Of a stretch of 64,000 nt of DNA, positions 9,115 through 19,099 are shown piece after piece. The number at the start of each line of letters is the position of its first letter. The stretch's first letter is position 1. The position numbers and the translations under genes were made by a program. The DNA comes from Oscillospiraceae bacterium (GTDB lineage: Bacteria; Bacillota; Clostridia; Oscillospirales; CAG-272). The notes beneath the pieces are model-generated. The model ran no database searches. It was not told the origin of the DNA and saw only the letters and a list, made by a program, of their open reading frames with translations. The stretch spans positions 1 to 64,000 of the forward strand of contig SVQK01000093.1 in the NCBI GenBank assembly GCA_015065385.1. The letters run 5' to 3'.

Positions 9115-10047
9115 ATGAAACATTACGATATCGTCACGCTCGGAGAAATCCTCATCGACTTCACCCCGGACGGCATGAGCGCGGAGGGATTCCCGCGGTA
9201 TATCCAGAATCCCGGCGGAGCGGTGGTGAACGTCGCCGCGGCCTTCGCTAAGTATGGTGCGAAAGCGGGATTCATCGGCAAGGTCGGGGACGATCTCTTC
9301 GGGTGCGCGCTCCGGACTTTTCTCGAATCCCTCGGCGTGGACTGCGGCGGGCTGGCCGTGGACGGGGACTATAACACCACGCTTGCTTTTGTTTCCCTCG
9401 CGCCGACCGGGGAGCGGGATTTCGCCTTCTACCGCCGTCATGAAGCGGATCTCCGCCTCACGCAGGACGAGTTGAACCGGCGGATGCTTTCCGACACGAA
9501 GCTCTTCCACTTCGGCTCGCTGTCCCTCTGCGCGGAACCGGCCCGGAGGGCCACCCTTGCTGCCGTGAAGCTGGCGAAGGAGTCCGGAGCGTTTGTCAGC
9601 TTTGATCCCAACTACCGCGCCTCTCTCTGGGCCGGCGGGGATTTTGTCTCCCACTCCCGGAACGCGATCCGTCAGGTGGATCTGGTCAAGGTATCGGAGG
9701 AGGAGGGTGAGATGCTCACCGGGTACGCCGATCCCGCCGAAATCGCCCGCGCGCTCCTTGCCGAAGGCCCCCGGTTCGCCGCGGTCACGATGGGAGAGAA
9801 GGGATCGTACTATGCGGCGGAACAGAGTTCCGGATACGCGGAGCCCTATCCCGTCCGCGCGATCGATACCACCGGCGCGGGAGACGTGTTTTTCGGAACC
9901 TTCCTGCATGAATTTGTCACGAAAGAGCTTTCCCTGTCCGACGGGGCAGCTGTCCGGAGCGCGGTTCTCCGTGCCAACAAGGCGGCGGCCCTCTGCACGA
10001 CAAAAAAAGGCGGCGCGCCGAGCGTCCCCGACTACGACAGCCTTTGA
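9115..10047 (+). CDS. PfkB-family carbohydrate kinase (fructokinase-like)
   Basis: GEILIDFTPDG..., GGAVVNVAAAFAKYGAKAGFIGKVGDDLFG, DTTGAGDVFFGTF. Confidence 0.93.
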   Translation: MKHYDIVTLGEILIDFTPDGMSAEGFPRYIQNPGGAVVNVAAAFAKYGAKAGFIGKVGDDLFGCALRTFLESLGVDCGGLAVDGDYNTTLAFVSLAPTGERDFAFYRRHEADLRLTQDELNRRMLSDTKLFHFGSLSLCAEPARRATLAAVKLAKESGAFVSFDPNYRASLWAGGDFVSHSRNAIRQVDLVKVSEEEGEMLTGYADPAEIARALLAEGPRFAAVTMGEKGSYYAAEQSSGYAEPYPVRAIDTTGAGDVFFGTFLHEFVTKELSLSDGAAVRSAVLRANKAAALCTTKKGGAPSVPDYDSL

Positions 10048-10086
10048 CCCCGCGCACGCGCCCTGTGATCCGGAACGAGGAGGACT

Positions 10087-11271
10087 ATGACGGCTAAACG
10101 ACGAACCCATCTTTCCTTCGTGGAGATCGCTTTGATCGCCCTGATCGCGGTCGGCGGCGCGTTTGCTCTTCATCACGGACAGAAGTCCGCCGTTCTGTCC
10201 GCCGATCCGGACCCCGCGCCGGTGTCCCTGACCGGGAGGACCGTCGATTCTCCCGCATGGGACCGGGAGTCTCTCTACCGGGACCTTTACGACAGTCTGT
10301 CCGCCGGGGGACGCGAGGTCTCGTTCCCCTACGACTGCTCGGACGAGATCTTCGACGTGTTCCGTCAGGTGCTCGCGGATCATCCCGAGCTGTTCTGGCT
10401 GTCCGGGAGCGGATCCCTTCTGAAGAAGACCTCCGGCCTCGCCGTCACGGTGGATTTCCGCCCCGAGATCCTCGTCGAAGACGGGGAGATCGAGACCCGC
10501 GCGGCAGAGCTCGAGGCGCGCGCCGAGGAGATTTTGGCGCGGTGCGCGGCGGGAGAGACGCTCTGGGACCGCCTCCTGCTGCTCCACGACATTTTAGTCG
10601 ATGAGACCGACTATGACAGCGCGGCGGCGGAAGCGCTCGGCGGGGACCGTCAGGCGGACGATTTTCTGAATCAGAGCACCTCCGCGTACGGATGCCTTGT
10701 GAACCGGCGGGCAGTCTGCTCGGGATATGCCGCCGCCTTCCAGCTGCTGGCCGAGCGGCTCGGTTCCGAATGCCGCCGGGTGCAGGGGACCGAGCTGATG
10801 GGAGGCGCGCCCCATGAGTGGAATGTGCTGCGTCCGGAGGGATCTTCCGGGGACTGGTACCAGACCGACATCACATGGGACGATCCCCTTTTCTCCGGGG
10901 AGCCGCTCGAGGGATACCGCAGCTACGATTATTTCTGCGTCACCACCGAGGAGATCCTCCGCACGCACACCATCGACGATCCGGAATCCGTCCCGCTTTG
11001 TACCGCCGACGCGTACAACTACTACGTCCGGCTCGGCTGCGTGCTGGATTCCTACGATTTTGACGCGCTCTCGTCCGTTGTCGCCGATCAGATCGAAAAC
11101 GACTGCATCTATCTGAAATTCCCGGACGAAGCGGCGGGAGAGGACGCCGTCTCCCGTCTTTTGAAGGGACAGGAGATCTTCGACGTCCCCGCCGTCCGCG
11201 AGCTCGACGTGAAAACCGCCCGCGGCACCTCGTCCGATACCGGCACGGTCTGTATCTGGCTCGTCCGGTGA
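10087..11271 (+). CDS. Transglutaminase-like domain protein, membrane anchored
   Basis: VCSGYAAAFQLLAERLG ... APHEWNVLRPEG..WYQTDITWDDP Cys/His/Asp triad pattern; N-terminal TM. Confidence 0.85.
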   Translation: MTAKRRTHLSFVEIALIALIAVGGAFALHHGQKSAVLSADPDPAPVSLTGRTVDSPAWDRESLYRDLYDSLSAGGREVSFPYDCSDEIFDVFRQVLADHPELFWLSGSGSLLKKTSGLAVTVDFRPEILVEDGEIETRAAELEARAEEILARCAAGETLWDRLLLLHDILVDETDYDSAAAEALGGDRQADDFLNQSTSAYGCLVNRRAVCSGYAAAFQLLAERLGSECRRVQGTELMGGAPHEWNVLRPEGSSGDWYQTDITWDDPLFSGEPLEGYRSYDYFCVTTEEILRTHTIDDPESVPLCTADAYNYYVRLGCVLDSYDFDALSSVVADQIENDCIYLKFPDEAAGEDAVSRLLKGQEIFDVPAVRELDVKTARGTSSDTGTVCIWLVR

Positions 11272-11381
11272 CAGGCGGCCGCCCAGAACCTGCCATTCCG
11301 GCCTTTGCATAAAAAAGCGCCCTCCGGTGGAATACTTCCCGTGAAGTAAACGCCGGTGGGCGTGTTTTGCGGAGGTGCCGG

Positions 11382-12149
11382 ATGGCAGGAGGAAGGGTGG
11401 AGATCTGCGGCGTCAACACGTCGCGGCTGCCGGTCCTGACTTCATCGGAGAAGAGAGAACTCTTGAAAAAAGCGGCGGAGGGCGACGCGGACGCACGGGA
11501 AAAGCTGATCGACGGGAATCTCCGTCTGGTGCTGTCCCTCGTGGGGCGGTTCTCGGGACGGGGAGAGAACCCGGACGATCTGTTTCAGGTGGGGTGCATC
11601 GGGCTCATCAAGGCCGTGGACAATTTCAACACCGACCTCGACGTGGAGTTTTCCACCTATGCCGTCCCCATGATCCTCGGAGAGATCCGGCGGTATCTGC
11701 GGGACAACAACGCCATCCGGGTGAGCCGGTCCGTCAGAGATCTGGCCTACCGCGCGCTGGCTGCCCGGGAAAAGCTGTCCGCGGACGGGGAACCGACCCT
11801 TGAAGCTGTCGCCGCCGCCGTGGGGGAGGATCCCGCCGAGGTGGGGGCCGCGCTCGAAGCCATCGCCGAGCCCGTGTCCCTGTTCGACACCGTGTACAGC
11901 GACGGAGGGGACTCCCTCTGCGTCATGGATCAGATCCGGGATAAAGACGCGGACGACGAGCTCTGGCTGGAGGATATCGCTCTCCGGGACGCCATCGCCC
12001 ATCTCAGCGAACGGGAGAGAAACGTCATCGCGGGCCGCTACTACGCCGGGAAGACGCAGATGGAAATCGCGGACGAAATCGGCATCTCGCAGGCGCAGGT
12101 CTCCCGGATCGAAAAGGGAGCGATCGAGCGCATCCGGAAAAACATGTGA
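11382..12149 (+). CDS. sigG: RNA polymerase sporulation sigma factor SigG
   Basis: MAGGRVEICGVNTSRLPVL N-terminus and DDLFQVGCIGLIKAVDNF, KTQMEIADEIGISQAQVSRIEKGAIERI. Confidence 0.93.
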   Translation: MAGGRVEICGVNTSRLPVLTSSEKRELLKKAAEGDADAREKLIDGNLRLVLSLVGRFSGRGENPDDLFQVGCIGLIKAVDNFNTDLDVEFSTYAVPMILGEIRRYLRDNNAIRVSRSVRDLAYRALAAREKLSADGEPTLEAVAAAVGEDPAEVGAALEAIAEPVSLFDTVYSDGGDSLCVMDQIRDKDADDELWLEDIALRDAIAHLSERERNVIAGRYYAGKTQMEIADEIGISQAQVSRIEKGAIERIRKNM

Positions 12150-12427
12150 TACTATTCTCAGCCTAAAAAGCTAAACTGTATGGGTTTTGATCGCTTCATG
12201 TAGGGTGCGAACGGCCTCCTTGCTCAACTTGTTGAGCGGGTGAGCATCGCGTGCGATAACTCTGATAAGGTTGGATGGCTATATTGGTGTGCCAAAGCTT
12301 CAGCTTCACATGATTGCTATAGCCTATCCTTTGTCCCCTTACCAATGAAGTTCTTTGCCGGCTCAACTTGTTGAGCGAGCTTTCATCCGAAAGAAAGCCG
12401 CGTTTCCCTTTTAGCTTGAGATTAGTA
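12150..12427 (-). mobile_element. MITE-like dispersed element, copy A
   Basis: Imperfect terminal inverted repeats (TACTATTCTCAGCCTAAAAAG / TACTAATCTCAAGCTAAAAGG), flanking TGA direct repeats (12147-12149, 12428-12430), homologous along its length (inverted) to copies at 33078 and 52266. Confidence 0.88.
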
Positions 12428-12478
12428 TGAGGAAGATACGATCCGCTCCTTCCTCACGCGAGTTTAGTCGTATTGTTT

Positions 12479-12850
12479 TTACTGCTCCGCGACCGCTTCG
12501 ATCTCCACCAGAACCCCTTTCGGAAGAGCGGAGACCTCCACGCAGCTGCGGGCGGGATTCGAGGGGAAATGCTTCGCGTAGATCCCGTTGAAAACCGCGA
12601 AGTCGCCGAGGTTTTTGAGAAAACAGGTCGTCTTGACCACATGGCCGAGGTCGGTTCCCGCCGCTTCGAGCACGGCTTTCAGATTGGCGATCGCTCTCTC
12701 CGCCTGCGCGACGATCTCCTCCCCGACTACCTCTCCCGTGGCGGGATCGAGCGGGATCTGCCCGGAGGTGTAGACGAGCGAGCCTGTGACGATGGCCTGA
12801 GAATAGGGGCCGATGGCTGCCGGAGCCTTGTCTGTGGAAATCACGTTCAT
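12479..12850 (-). CDS. ridA: RidA family (YjgF/UK114) enamine/imine deaminase
   Basis: IGPYSQAIVTGSLVYTSGQIPLDPATGEVV ... PARSCVEVSALPKGVLVEIEAVA. Confidence 0.95.
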   Translation of the reverse strand: MNVISTDKAPAAIGPYSQAIVTGSLVYTSGQIPLDPATGEVVGEEIVAQAERAIANLKAVLEAAGTDLGHVVKTTCFLKNLGDFAVFNGIYAKHFPSNPARSCVEVSALPKGVLVEIEAVAEQ

Positions 12851-12904
12851 TTCTGTTGTCCTTTCCGTATGCTTCTGTGAGGTTTGTCCCGGGAGGAAAA
12901 GCCA

Positions 12905-13915
12905 TCAGGCGTTTTCGTAGTACGGATCGATCATATACCGCTTGATGACCGGGAACGCGCCGTAAACGCCCATCATCATGACGACGGAGGGCAGGATTAC
13001 GAAGGGGAAGATCACGCCGAGCGGGAAGTACACCAAAAGCAGCGCGTACTCGAAGGCGGCCATGAACAGCGTGCCGAGGAACACCATCACGTTCCGTTTC
13101 AGCCCTACCACCGTGAACCGGAGCGCGTTCTTGATCATCTTCCAGACGCCGATCTCGAACGTGACGAGCTGCAGCCAGATATAGGGCCGCATCACGAGGT
13201 AGAGTACCACCATCCAGAGGCTGAGGAAAAACATCGCCGTCATCATGTTGCTCACGTTGTAGTTGAGGTAGAAGAACATGATGTCGTAGGCCAAAAGCGC
13301 GATCGCGCAGAGGTCGAGGACGCCGACGATCAGGGCCTGTTTCAGGTTCCGTTTGATCGCGTCGAAGAAATCCTGAAGGATCATCACCGGTTTCGCGCGG
13401 AACATGTTCCGGAGCAGATAGGTCACGCCCGTCCGCACCGGACCGTGGGTGAAGAGCAGAAGGAATGCCAGCCCCATGAAGATATAGTCGCCCGTCGTGT
13501 GGACCGTGACCGGCGAGGTCCGTCCGTAGATCGTCCAGAGGGCCGCTGTCGCAGGGGAGCTGTGAAAGAGCATCGCGCCCCGGAGCGGACCGTACGCGGC
13601 ATAGTTCGGCGAGGTCGTATGGATGGACATGTACCCGCTCATGGCGAAGAGAAAGAAGAAGATCGGGAAGTTGCCCACGATGGAGATCAGGTTCACCGAG
13701 AGCAGCTCGTTCAGCTTCCGCCAGCACAGCTTGAAAAAGTTCAGAAAGGTCGGGTTGTCCGCGATGGCGATTTCTTCCTTGTCCACGCCCTTTCCATCGC
13801 GGTAGGCGCGGGAGAAGAGATTGAACTTCTTTTTCTCCGCCTTTTCCGCCTGTTCCATCTCTTCGATTTGGTCGAGGGAGAGGCGTTCCCTCGGATCACG
13901 GTTGAATTCCGGCAT
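12905..13915 (-). CDS. DUF624/YesL-like multi-TM membrane protein
   Basis: Multiple TM helices; FLNFFKLCWRKLNELLSVNLISIVGNFP...GPVRTGVTYLLRN. Confidence 0.6.
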   Translation of the reverse strand: MPEFNRDPRERLSLDQIEEMEQAEKAEKKKFNLFSRAYRDGKGVDKEEIAIADNPTFLNFFKLCWRKLNELLSVNLISIVGNFPIFFFLFAMSGYMSIHTTSPNYAAYGPLRGAMLFHSSPATAALWTIYGRTSPVTVHTTGDYIFMGLAFLLLFTHGPVRTGVTYLLRNMFRAKPVMILQDFFDAIKRNLKQALIVGVLDLCAIALLAYDIMFFYLNYNVSNMMTAMFFLSLWMVVLYLVMRPYIWLQLVTFEIGVWKMIKNALRFTVVGLKRNVMVFLGTLFMAAFEYALLLVYFPLGVIFPFVILPSVVMMMGVYGAFPVIKRYMIDPYYENA

Positions 13916-13953
13916 GTGTGCTTGAACCTCCGTCGCATGATCGCGCCGCTTTT

Positions 13954-14475
13954 TTATCCCATGGCCATCCGGGCGAGGCAGGAAGCCAGAAGAACGCACC
14001 CGGAGACCGTCATCGCGCTCCCGCATCCCGTCCTCAGCGCGGACCGGAATCCGTCGGCGTCCCCCGCCGCGTAGGCTTTGAACAGCGCGTCGGACGAGAC
14101 AAGGACTGCCGCCGTTTCCGCCAGCCAGAGCGCGCTTCCGATCCCGGCCAGGGGAATCAGCACGGACGGGCGGGGAAGGATCAGTCTTCCTTCGGCATAG
14201 AGCGCCCACGCCGTTCCGAACGCCGCTCCCCGCAGGACGCAGCCGATCCCGGCGAGAAACCGTCCGAACACCGTCGCGCCCGCCGCCATGGCAAGAACGC
14301 ACCAGAGAACCGCGGATCCCAGCCAGTCCGCGAGGGATGGGGAGGGAACCAGTGCGTAGACCGCTCCCCCTTCCGCTTCCGACAGGATCCCTGCGGCGAG
14401 AACGGCGGACGCGGCGCAGAGGCAGAGCCCTCCGAGCCAGAGAATCGCTGCGCGGCGGATGGCGGAATCGGACAT
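13954..14475 (-). CDS. Small multi-TM membrane protein (possibly SpoIIM/DUF95-like)
   Basis: 4-5 predicted hydrophobic helices; FGRFLAGIGCVLRGAAFGTAWALY only loosely resembles SpoIIM. Confidence 0.45.
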   Translation of the reverse strand: MSDSAIRRAAILWLGGLCLCAASAVLAAGILSEAEGGAVYALVPSPSLADWLGSAVLWCVLAMAAGATVFGRFLAGIGCVLRGAAFGTAWALYAEGRLILPRPSVLIPLAGIGSALWLAETAAVLVSSDALFKAYAAGDADGFRSALRTGCGSAMTVSGCVLLASCLARMAMG

Positions 14476-14679
14476 GGGACGGACACCTCCCGGAATCGTT
14501 TGTCCGATTCTATGCGGGGGCGGCGTCCGTCATGCAGTCGCTTTTCGTCAGAAAGAGTGTATCACACCATGCCCGCCATTACAACCCGGGAATTGTTAAA
14601 TTTGTACCCCAAAGCCTTGCAAACCGCCCCGCAATGGATTATAATGAAGCAGAAAAATCGGGGAAGGCGGGATCGGAAC

Positions 14680-15279
14680 ATGAACCACGACGAGCTGACG
14701 CGGATCTTCCGGGATCCTCCGGTGATCGAGACGCCGCGTCTGACGCTCCGCAAGATGCTGAAACGGGACAGCGGAGATATGTACGAATACGCCCGGGATC
14801 CCGCCGTGTCCGAATTCCTCCTGTGGCAGCCACACGAATCCGAGACCTATACCCGACGCTACCTCACCTATCTGCAGAGCCGCTACCGGGCTGGGGATTT
14901 CCATGACTGGGCGGTCGTGTGGCGGGAAGCGGACAAAATGATTGGCACCTGCGGCTTTACGGCGTTCCGGATCGAGTCCAATTCCGCGGAGATCGGCTAT
15001 GTCCTCAACCGCGCGTACTGGGGCATGGGGATCGCTCCCGAGGCGGTACGGGCCATTCTCCGGTTCGGATTCCTCGAGCTGCACCTCCACCGGATCGAGG
15101 CCCACTATATGATCGGGAACGAGCGGAGCCGCCGGGTCATGGAAAAGGTCGGCATGCGCTACGAAGGAACGCTCCGGGACAGCCTGTTTGTCAAAGGATC
15201 CTATGTCTCGGTCGGCGTCTGCTCGATCCTCGAAAACGAGTACCGGGGGATGTACGGCATTCCGTCCCCCTCCCTGTAA
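14680..15279 (+). CDS. GNAT N-acetyltransferase (RimJ/RimL type)
   Basis: ETPRLTLRKMLKRDSGDMYEYARDP ... AEIGYVLNRAYWGMGIAPEAVRAILRFGF ... NERSRRVMEKVGMRYEG. Confidence 0.92.
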   Translation: MNHDELTRIFRDPPVIETPRLTLRKMLKRDSGDMYEYARDPAVSEFLLWQPHESETYTRRYLTYLQSRYRAGDFHDWAVVWREADKMIGTCGFTAFRIESNSAEIGYVLNRAYWGMGIAPEAVRAILRFGFLELHLHRIEAHYMIGNERSRRVMEKVGMRYEGTLRDSLFVKGSYVSVGVCSILENEYRGMYGIPSPSL

Positions 15280-15343
15280 ACAGTCCGCGCCTCTCCCCTC
15301 CGTTTCCGGAACAGGGAAAGGCGCGCTTTGGTTTTTCGGGATC

Positions 15344-16438
15344 TTATACGTTGAACCGGAACAGCACGACGTCGCCGTCTTCGATGACGTAGTCCTTGCC
15401 CTCGCTCCGGAGAAGGCCCTTTTCCTTCACGGCGTTCATCGATCCGCAGGCGATCAGGTCGTCGTAGGAGACGATTTCAGCCCGGATGAAGCCGCGTTCG
15501 AAGTCGGAGTGGATCTTGCCCGCCGCCTGAGGGGCTTTGGTTCCCTTGACGATGGTCCACGCCCTGACCTCCTTCGGGCCGGCGGTCAGGTAACTGATGT
15601 AGCCGAGCAGCGCGTAGGACGCCTGAATCAGCCGGTCAAGGCCGCTCTGCGTGATCCCGAGATCCTCGAGGAAGGCTTTCTTTTCCTCCGGATCGAGCTC
15701 CGCGATCTCCGCCTCGATGCCCGCGCAGACCGGAATGACCTCCGCTCCCTCCGCGTCCGCAGCCGCTTTGAGCGCGTTGTACATCGCGTTGTCCGGAGAG
15801 ACGCCCGCCGCCTCGTCCTCGCTGACGTTTGCCACATAGATGATGGGCTTCAGGGTCAGCAGGTTCAGATCCTCGAGCAGCGCGCGCTCGTCGTCCGAAA
15901 GCTCCGTCTGCCGCGCCGTCTTTCCTTCGTTCAGCGACTGCTGAAGTTTTGCGTAGACGTCGAGATTCTCCTTTAAGGATTTGTCGCCTTTGAGGAGCTT
16001 CTGGGTCTTGTCGATCCGCTTTTCGAGGACCTCCAGATCCGCGTAGATCAGCTCCATGTTGATCGTCTCAAGGTCTCTGACCGGATCCACGGAGCCGTCC
16101 ACATGGATGATATCGCCGTTCTCGAAGCAGCGCAGAACGTGAATCACCGCGTCCACATCCCGGATGTGCGCGAGGAATTTGTTCCCGAGGCCCTCGCCCT
16201 TGGACGCGCCGCGCACGAGTCCCGCGATATCGACGAACTCTACCGTCGCCGGGGTGTATTTTTCCGGGTGGTACATCTCCGCCAGAACGTCCAGACGGTG
16301 ATCCGGGACGGGGACGACGCCCGTATTCGGATCGATGGTGCAGAAGGGATAGTTGGCGGAGGGGGCTCCCTGACCGGTCAAGGCGTTGAAGAGGGTGCTT
16401 TTTCCCACGTTGGGAAGGCCGATGATGCCGAGTTTCAT
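15344..16438 (-). CDS. ychF: Redox-regulated ATPase / GTP-binding protein YchF
   Basis: [47 protein letters not shown]-terminal TGS-like domain. Confidence 0.97.
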   Translation of the reverse strand: MKLGIIGLPNVGKSTLFNALTGQGAPSANYPFCTIDPNTGVVPVPDHRLDVLAEMYHPEKYTPATVEFVDIAGLVRGASKGEGLGNKFLAHIRDVDAVIHVLRCFENGDIIHVDGSVDPVRDLETINMELIYADLEVLEKRIDKTQKLLKGDKSLKENLDVYAKLQQSLNEGKTARQTELSDDERALLEDLNLLTLKPIIYVANVSEDEAAGVSPDNAMYNALKAAADAEGAEVIPVCAGIEAEIAELDPEEKKAFLEDLGITQSGLDRLIQASYALLGYISYLTAGPKEVRAWTIVKGTKAPQAAGKIHSDFERGFIRAEIVSYDDLIACGSMNAVKEKGLLRSEGKDYVIEDGDVVLFRFNV

Positions 16439-16676
16439 AACCGTGTGCTCGCTTTCTTCGTTTGGATTCCATTCTTAGCTATTATACACTCTTTCGCCGG
16501 AGAACGCAAGGGCGGGGCGGCATTTTCGCGCGTTTTTTCTCCATGGACGGAAATTCATGGGGAAACCATCCCCCCGTCACATTTTTTTCATGCGCCTGTC
16601 ACATGGAGCGGTTATACTTCTGACAGAAAGATTCAGAAAGGATCCCGTACCGGAGGCGGAAAATGACGCGAATCCA

Positions 16677-16705
16677 TTGACTTTTTCCTTCTGTTGTGGT
16701 ATGAT
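16677..16705 (+). promoter_or_regulatory. Sigma-A type promoter upstream of the VTC-domain gene
   Basis: TTGACT, 17-nt spacer, TATGAT. Confidence 0.6.
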
Positions 16706-16733
16706 GGTAAATGATATTGATAAGGAGGGTTCT

Positions 16734-17414
16734 ATGGTATCTGAAGCAAAATACAGGCATGAATTCAAGTATTACATCAATGCCTGGGACCGCGAGCTTC
16801 TCTCGAGACGCCTCGGAACTGTCATGAAAAGGGATCCGCACACCATGGCCGACGGACGGTATGTGATCCGCTCCCTCTATTTTGACAACTTCACCGATAC
16901 GGCGTACTTTGAGAAAGTGAACGGCGTCAACCCCCGCGCCAAGTTCCGCATCCGGATCTACAACGGCGACGACAGCTTCATATCCCTCGAGAAAAAGGTC
17001 AAGCGCGAAGAGCTCACACAGAAGCTGCAGGCCAGAATCACGAAGGAAGAGTACGAGAAGATCGTAGCCGGAGACATTGACTGGATGCTTGACGACGGAC
17101 GCGGCGTGGTAGCGGAGCTCTACGCCCAGATGCGCGGCATGAATCTGCGGCCGAAGGTGCTGGTCGAATACACCAGAACGCCCTTCATCTATGAGCCTGC
17201 GGACGTGCGCGTCACGCTGGACTGCGATATCCGCACCGGCATCTTCTCGAACAACCTGTTCGATCCCGCCCCCTGCGTCCCGACGGAAAGCTTTGACGTC
17301 CTCGAGGTCAAGTACAACGAATTCCTCCCGGACATCATCCGCTATCTCCTCAACCCGATCTGCCGCGACCGCCAGTCCTCGTCCAAGTACGAGATCTGCC
17401 GCCAGTTCGGCTGA
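16734..17414 (+). CDS. VTC-domain (polyphosphate polymerase-like) protein
   Basis: YRHEFKYYINAWDRELLSRRL ... VIRSLYFDNF ... KFRIRIYNGDD..SLEKKVK ... EVKYNEFLPDII. Confidence 0.88.
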   Translation: MVSEAKYRHEFKYYINAWDRELLSRRLGTVMKRDPHTMADGRYVIRSLYFDNFTDTAYFEKVNGVNPRAKFRIRIYNGDDSFISLEKKVKREELTQKLQARITKEEYEKIVAGDIDWMLDDGRGVVAELYAQMRGMNLRPKVLVEYTRTPFIYEPADVRVTLDCDIRTGIFSNNLFDPAPCVPTESFDVLEVKYNEFLPDIIRYLLNPICRDRQSSSKYEICRQFG

Positions 17415-17470
17415 ACCGCGCCCCCATCGGTTCCGAAATTCAAAGTATACAGTACAGAAAGGATCATACC

Positions 17471-18169
17471 ATGTCATTCAGAGATATTTTCAAGAGCAAG
17501 TTCTTAGAGGGCTCCGGAAACGCGGAGTTCTCCCTGACCGATACCGTTCTCGCCATCGGCGCTTCCTTCCTCCTCGGCCTCTTTATCTTCTTCATCTACA
17601 AGGTCACCTATCAGGGCGTCATGTTCAACCGTCAGTTCGGCGTGTCCCTCGTGGCCCTGTCCATGATCGCAACCCTGATCCTCATCGCCGTCACCTCCAA
17701 CGTGGTTCTGTCTCTCGGTATGGTCGGCGCGCTCTCCATCGTCCGTTTCCGTACCGCGATCAAGGATCCTCTGGATATCGTCTTCCTCTTCTGGGCCATC
17801 GGCGTGGGCATCGTGCTCGGCGCGGCTCCCGCGGGCGGCATGGCGATGTACCTGCTGGCCATCATCGGCTCTCTCCTGATCGGCCTGATCCTCTTCATCT
17901 TTGTGAATGTCAAGAGCGCCGGCGGCGCGTCCTACATCCTCGTTGTGGAATGCAAGGACAACGCGGCGGAGAAGAACGCCGAGGAGATCGTGAAGAGCGG
18001 CGCGAAGAGATACGCCGTGAAATCCAAGACCGTCTCCCGCGGCTACATCGAAGTGAGCTACGAAGTCAAGCTCAAGGGCGACGACACCGAGTTCGTCAAT
18101 CAGGTTTCCTCCGCGAACGGCGTGGACAAGGCGGTCCTCGTCAGCTACAACGGCGACTACATGGCGTAA
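17471..18169 (+). CDS. DUF4956 membrane protein
   Basis: TM segments, MVGALSIVRFRTAIKDPLDIVFLFWAIGVGI; adjacent to VTC-domain gene. Confidence 0.85.
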   Translation: MSFRDIFKSKFLEGSGNAEFSLTDTVLAIGASFLLGLFIFFIYKVTYQGVMFNRQFGVSLVALSMIATLILIAVTSNVVLSLGMVGALSIVRFRTAIKDPLDIVFLFWAIGVGIVLGAAPAGGMAMYLLAIIGSLLIGLILFIFVNVKSAGGASYILVVECKDNAAEKNAEEIVKSGAKRYAVKSKTVSRGYIEVSYEVKLKGDDTEFVNQVSSANGVDKAVLVSYNGDYMA

Positions 18170-18239
18170 AGCCTTTCATCCGGATGCTGCGGACTGCTGG
18201 CTTTGAAACGACTTTTATAATAAGTGAGGGTATATAAAG

Positions 18240-18932
18240 ATGGGAACAAAACTTCTTGTCATTGACGACGATCCCAACATCTGCGATCTGTTGCGCTATT
18301 TCTTCGAGAACGAAGGCTACGAGGTCAAAACGGCCGGAGACGGCGTGGAGGGCATCAGCTTCTTCAAGATGTACGAGCCCGACCTCGTCCTCCTCGATCT
18401 GATGCTTCCGAAGAACAAGGACGGCAATCAGGTCTGCCGCGAGATCCGCGCGATTTCCTCCAAGCCCGTCATCATGATCACCGCGAAGGACGAGGTTTTA
18501 GACAAGGTGGTCGGACTGGAGCTCGGCGCGGACGACTATGTGGTGAAGCCCTTCGACATGAAGGAGCTCTCCGCCAGAGTCAAGGCCGTTCTGAGACGGT
18601 ATTCCGCCCACGACAACCAGAACGACGAGGAGACCATCAAGTTCGAGAACATGGAGATCTCCAAGCAGAAGTACGAGCTGAAGCTCAACGGCAAAGCGGT
18701 GGATATCCCGCCGAAGGAGCTGGAGCTGCTCTACTTCCTCGCCTCGCATTTCAACCATGTCTTCTCGCGCGACCAGCTTCTCGACAAGGTCTGGGGATTC
18801 GACTATCTGGGCGACTCCCGCACGGTGGACGTCCACGTCAAGAGACTCCGCGAAAAGCTCGAGGGCGTCTCCGACAAATGGACGCTCAAGACCGTCTGGG
18901 GCGTCGGCTACAAGTTCGAGCTGATCCAGTGA
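18240..18932 (+). CDS. OmpR-family response regulator
   Basis: LLVIDDDPNICDLLRYFFENEGYEV receiver, winged-helix C-terminus VWGFDYLGDSRTVDVHVKRLREKLE. Confidence 0.95.
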   Translation: MGTKLLVIDDDPNICDLLRYFFENEGYEVKTAGDGVEGISFFKMYEPDLVLLDLMLPKNKDGNQVCREIRAISSKPVIMITAKDEVLDKVVGLELGADDYVVKPFDMKELSARVKAVLRRYSAHDNQNDEETIKFENMEISKQKYELKLNGKAVDIPPKELELLYFLASHFNHVFSRDQLLDKVWGFDYLGDSRTVDVHVKRLREKLEGVSDKWTLKTVWGVGYKFELIQ

Positions 18933-18978
18933 TCCGGCGGCCGCAAGTCTTTGAAAGAGCTTTCGGCGTATGAAATCC

Positions 18979-19025
18979 GGGGAGGGAACTTCTCAGAAAG
19001 TCCCCTCCCTGTTGTTCGTTTTTCC
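18979..19025 (+). terminator. Rho-independent terminator-like hairpin
   Basis: GGGGAGGGAACTT-ctcaga-AAGTCCCCTCCC followed by T-rich tract. Confidence 0.5.
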
Positions 19026-19099
19026 GGGGTGTATCTGGGAGGGATCCCGCCGGAGAAGACCGTGTCCTCCCGAACCGACTGTCAGAGCGGAGCAACCGT

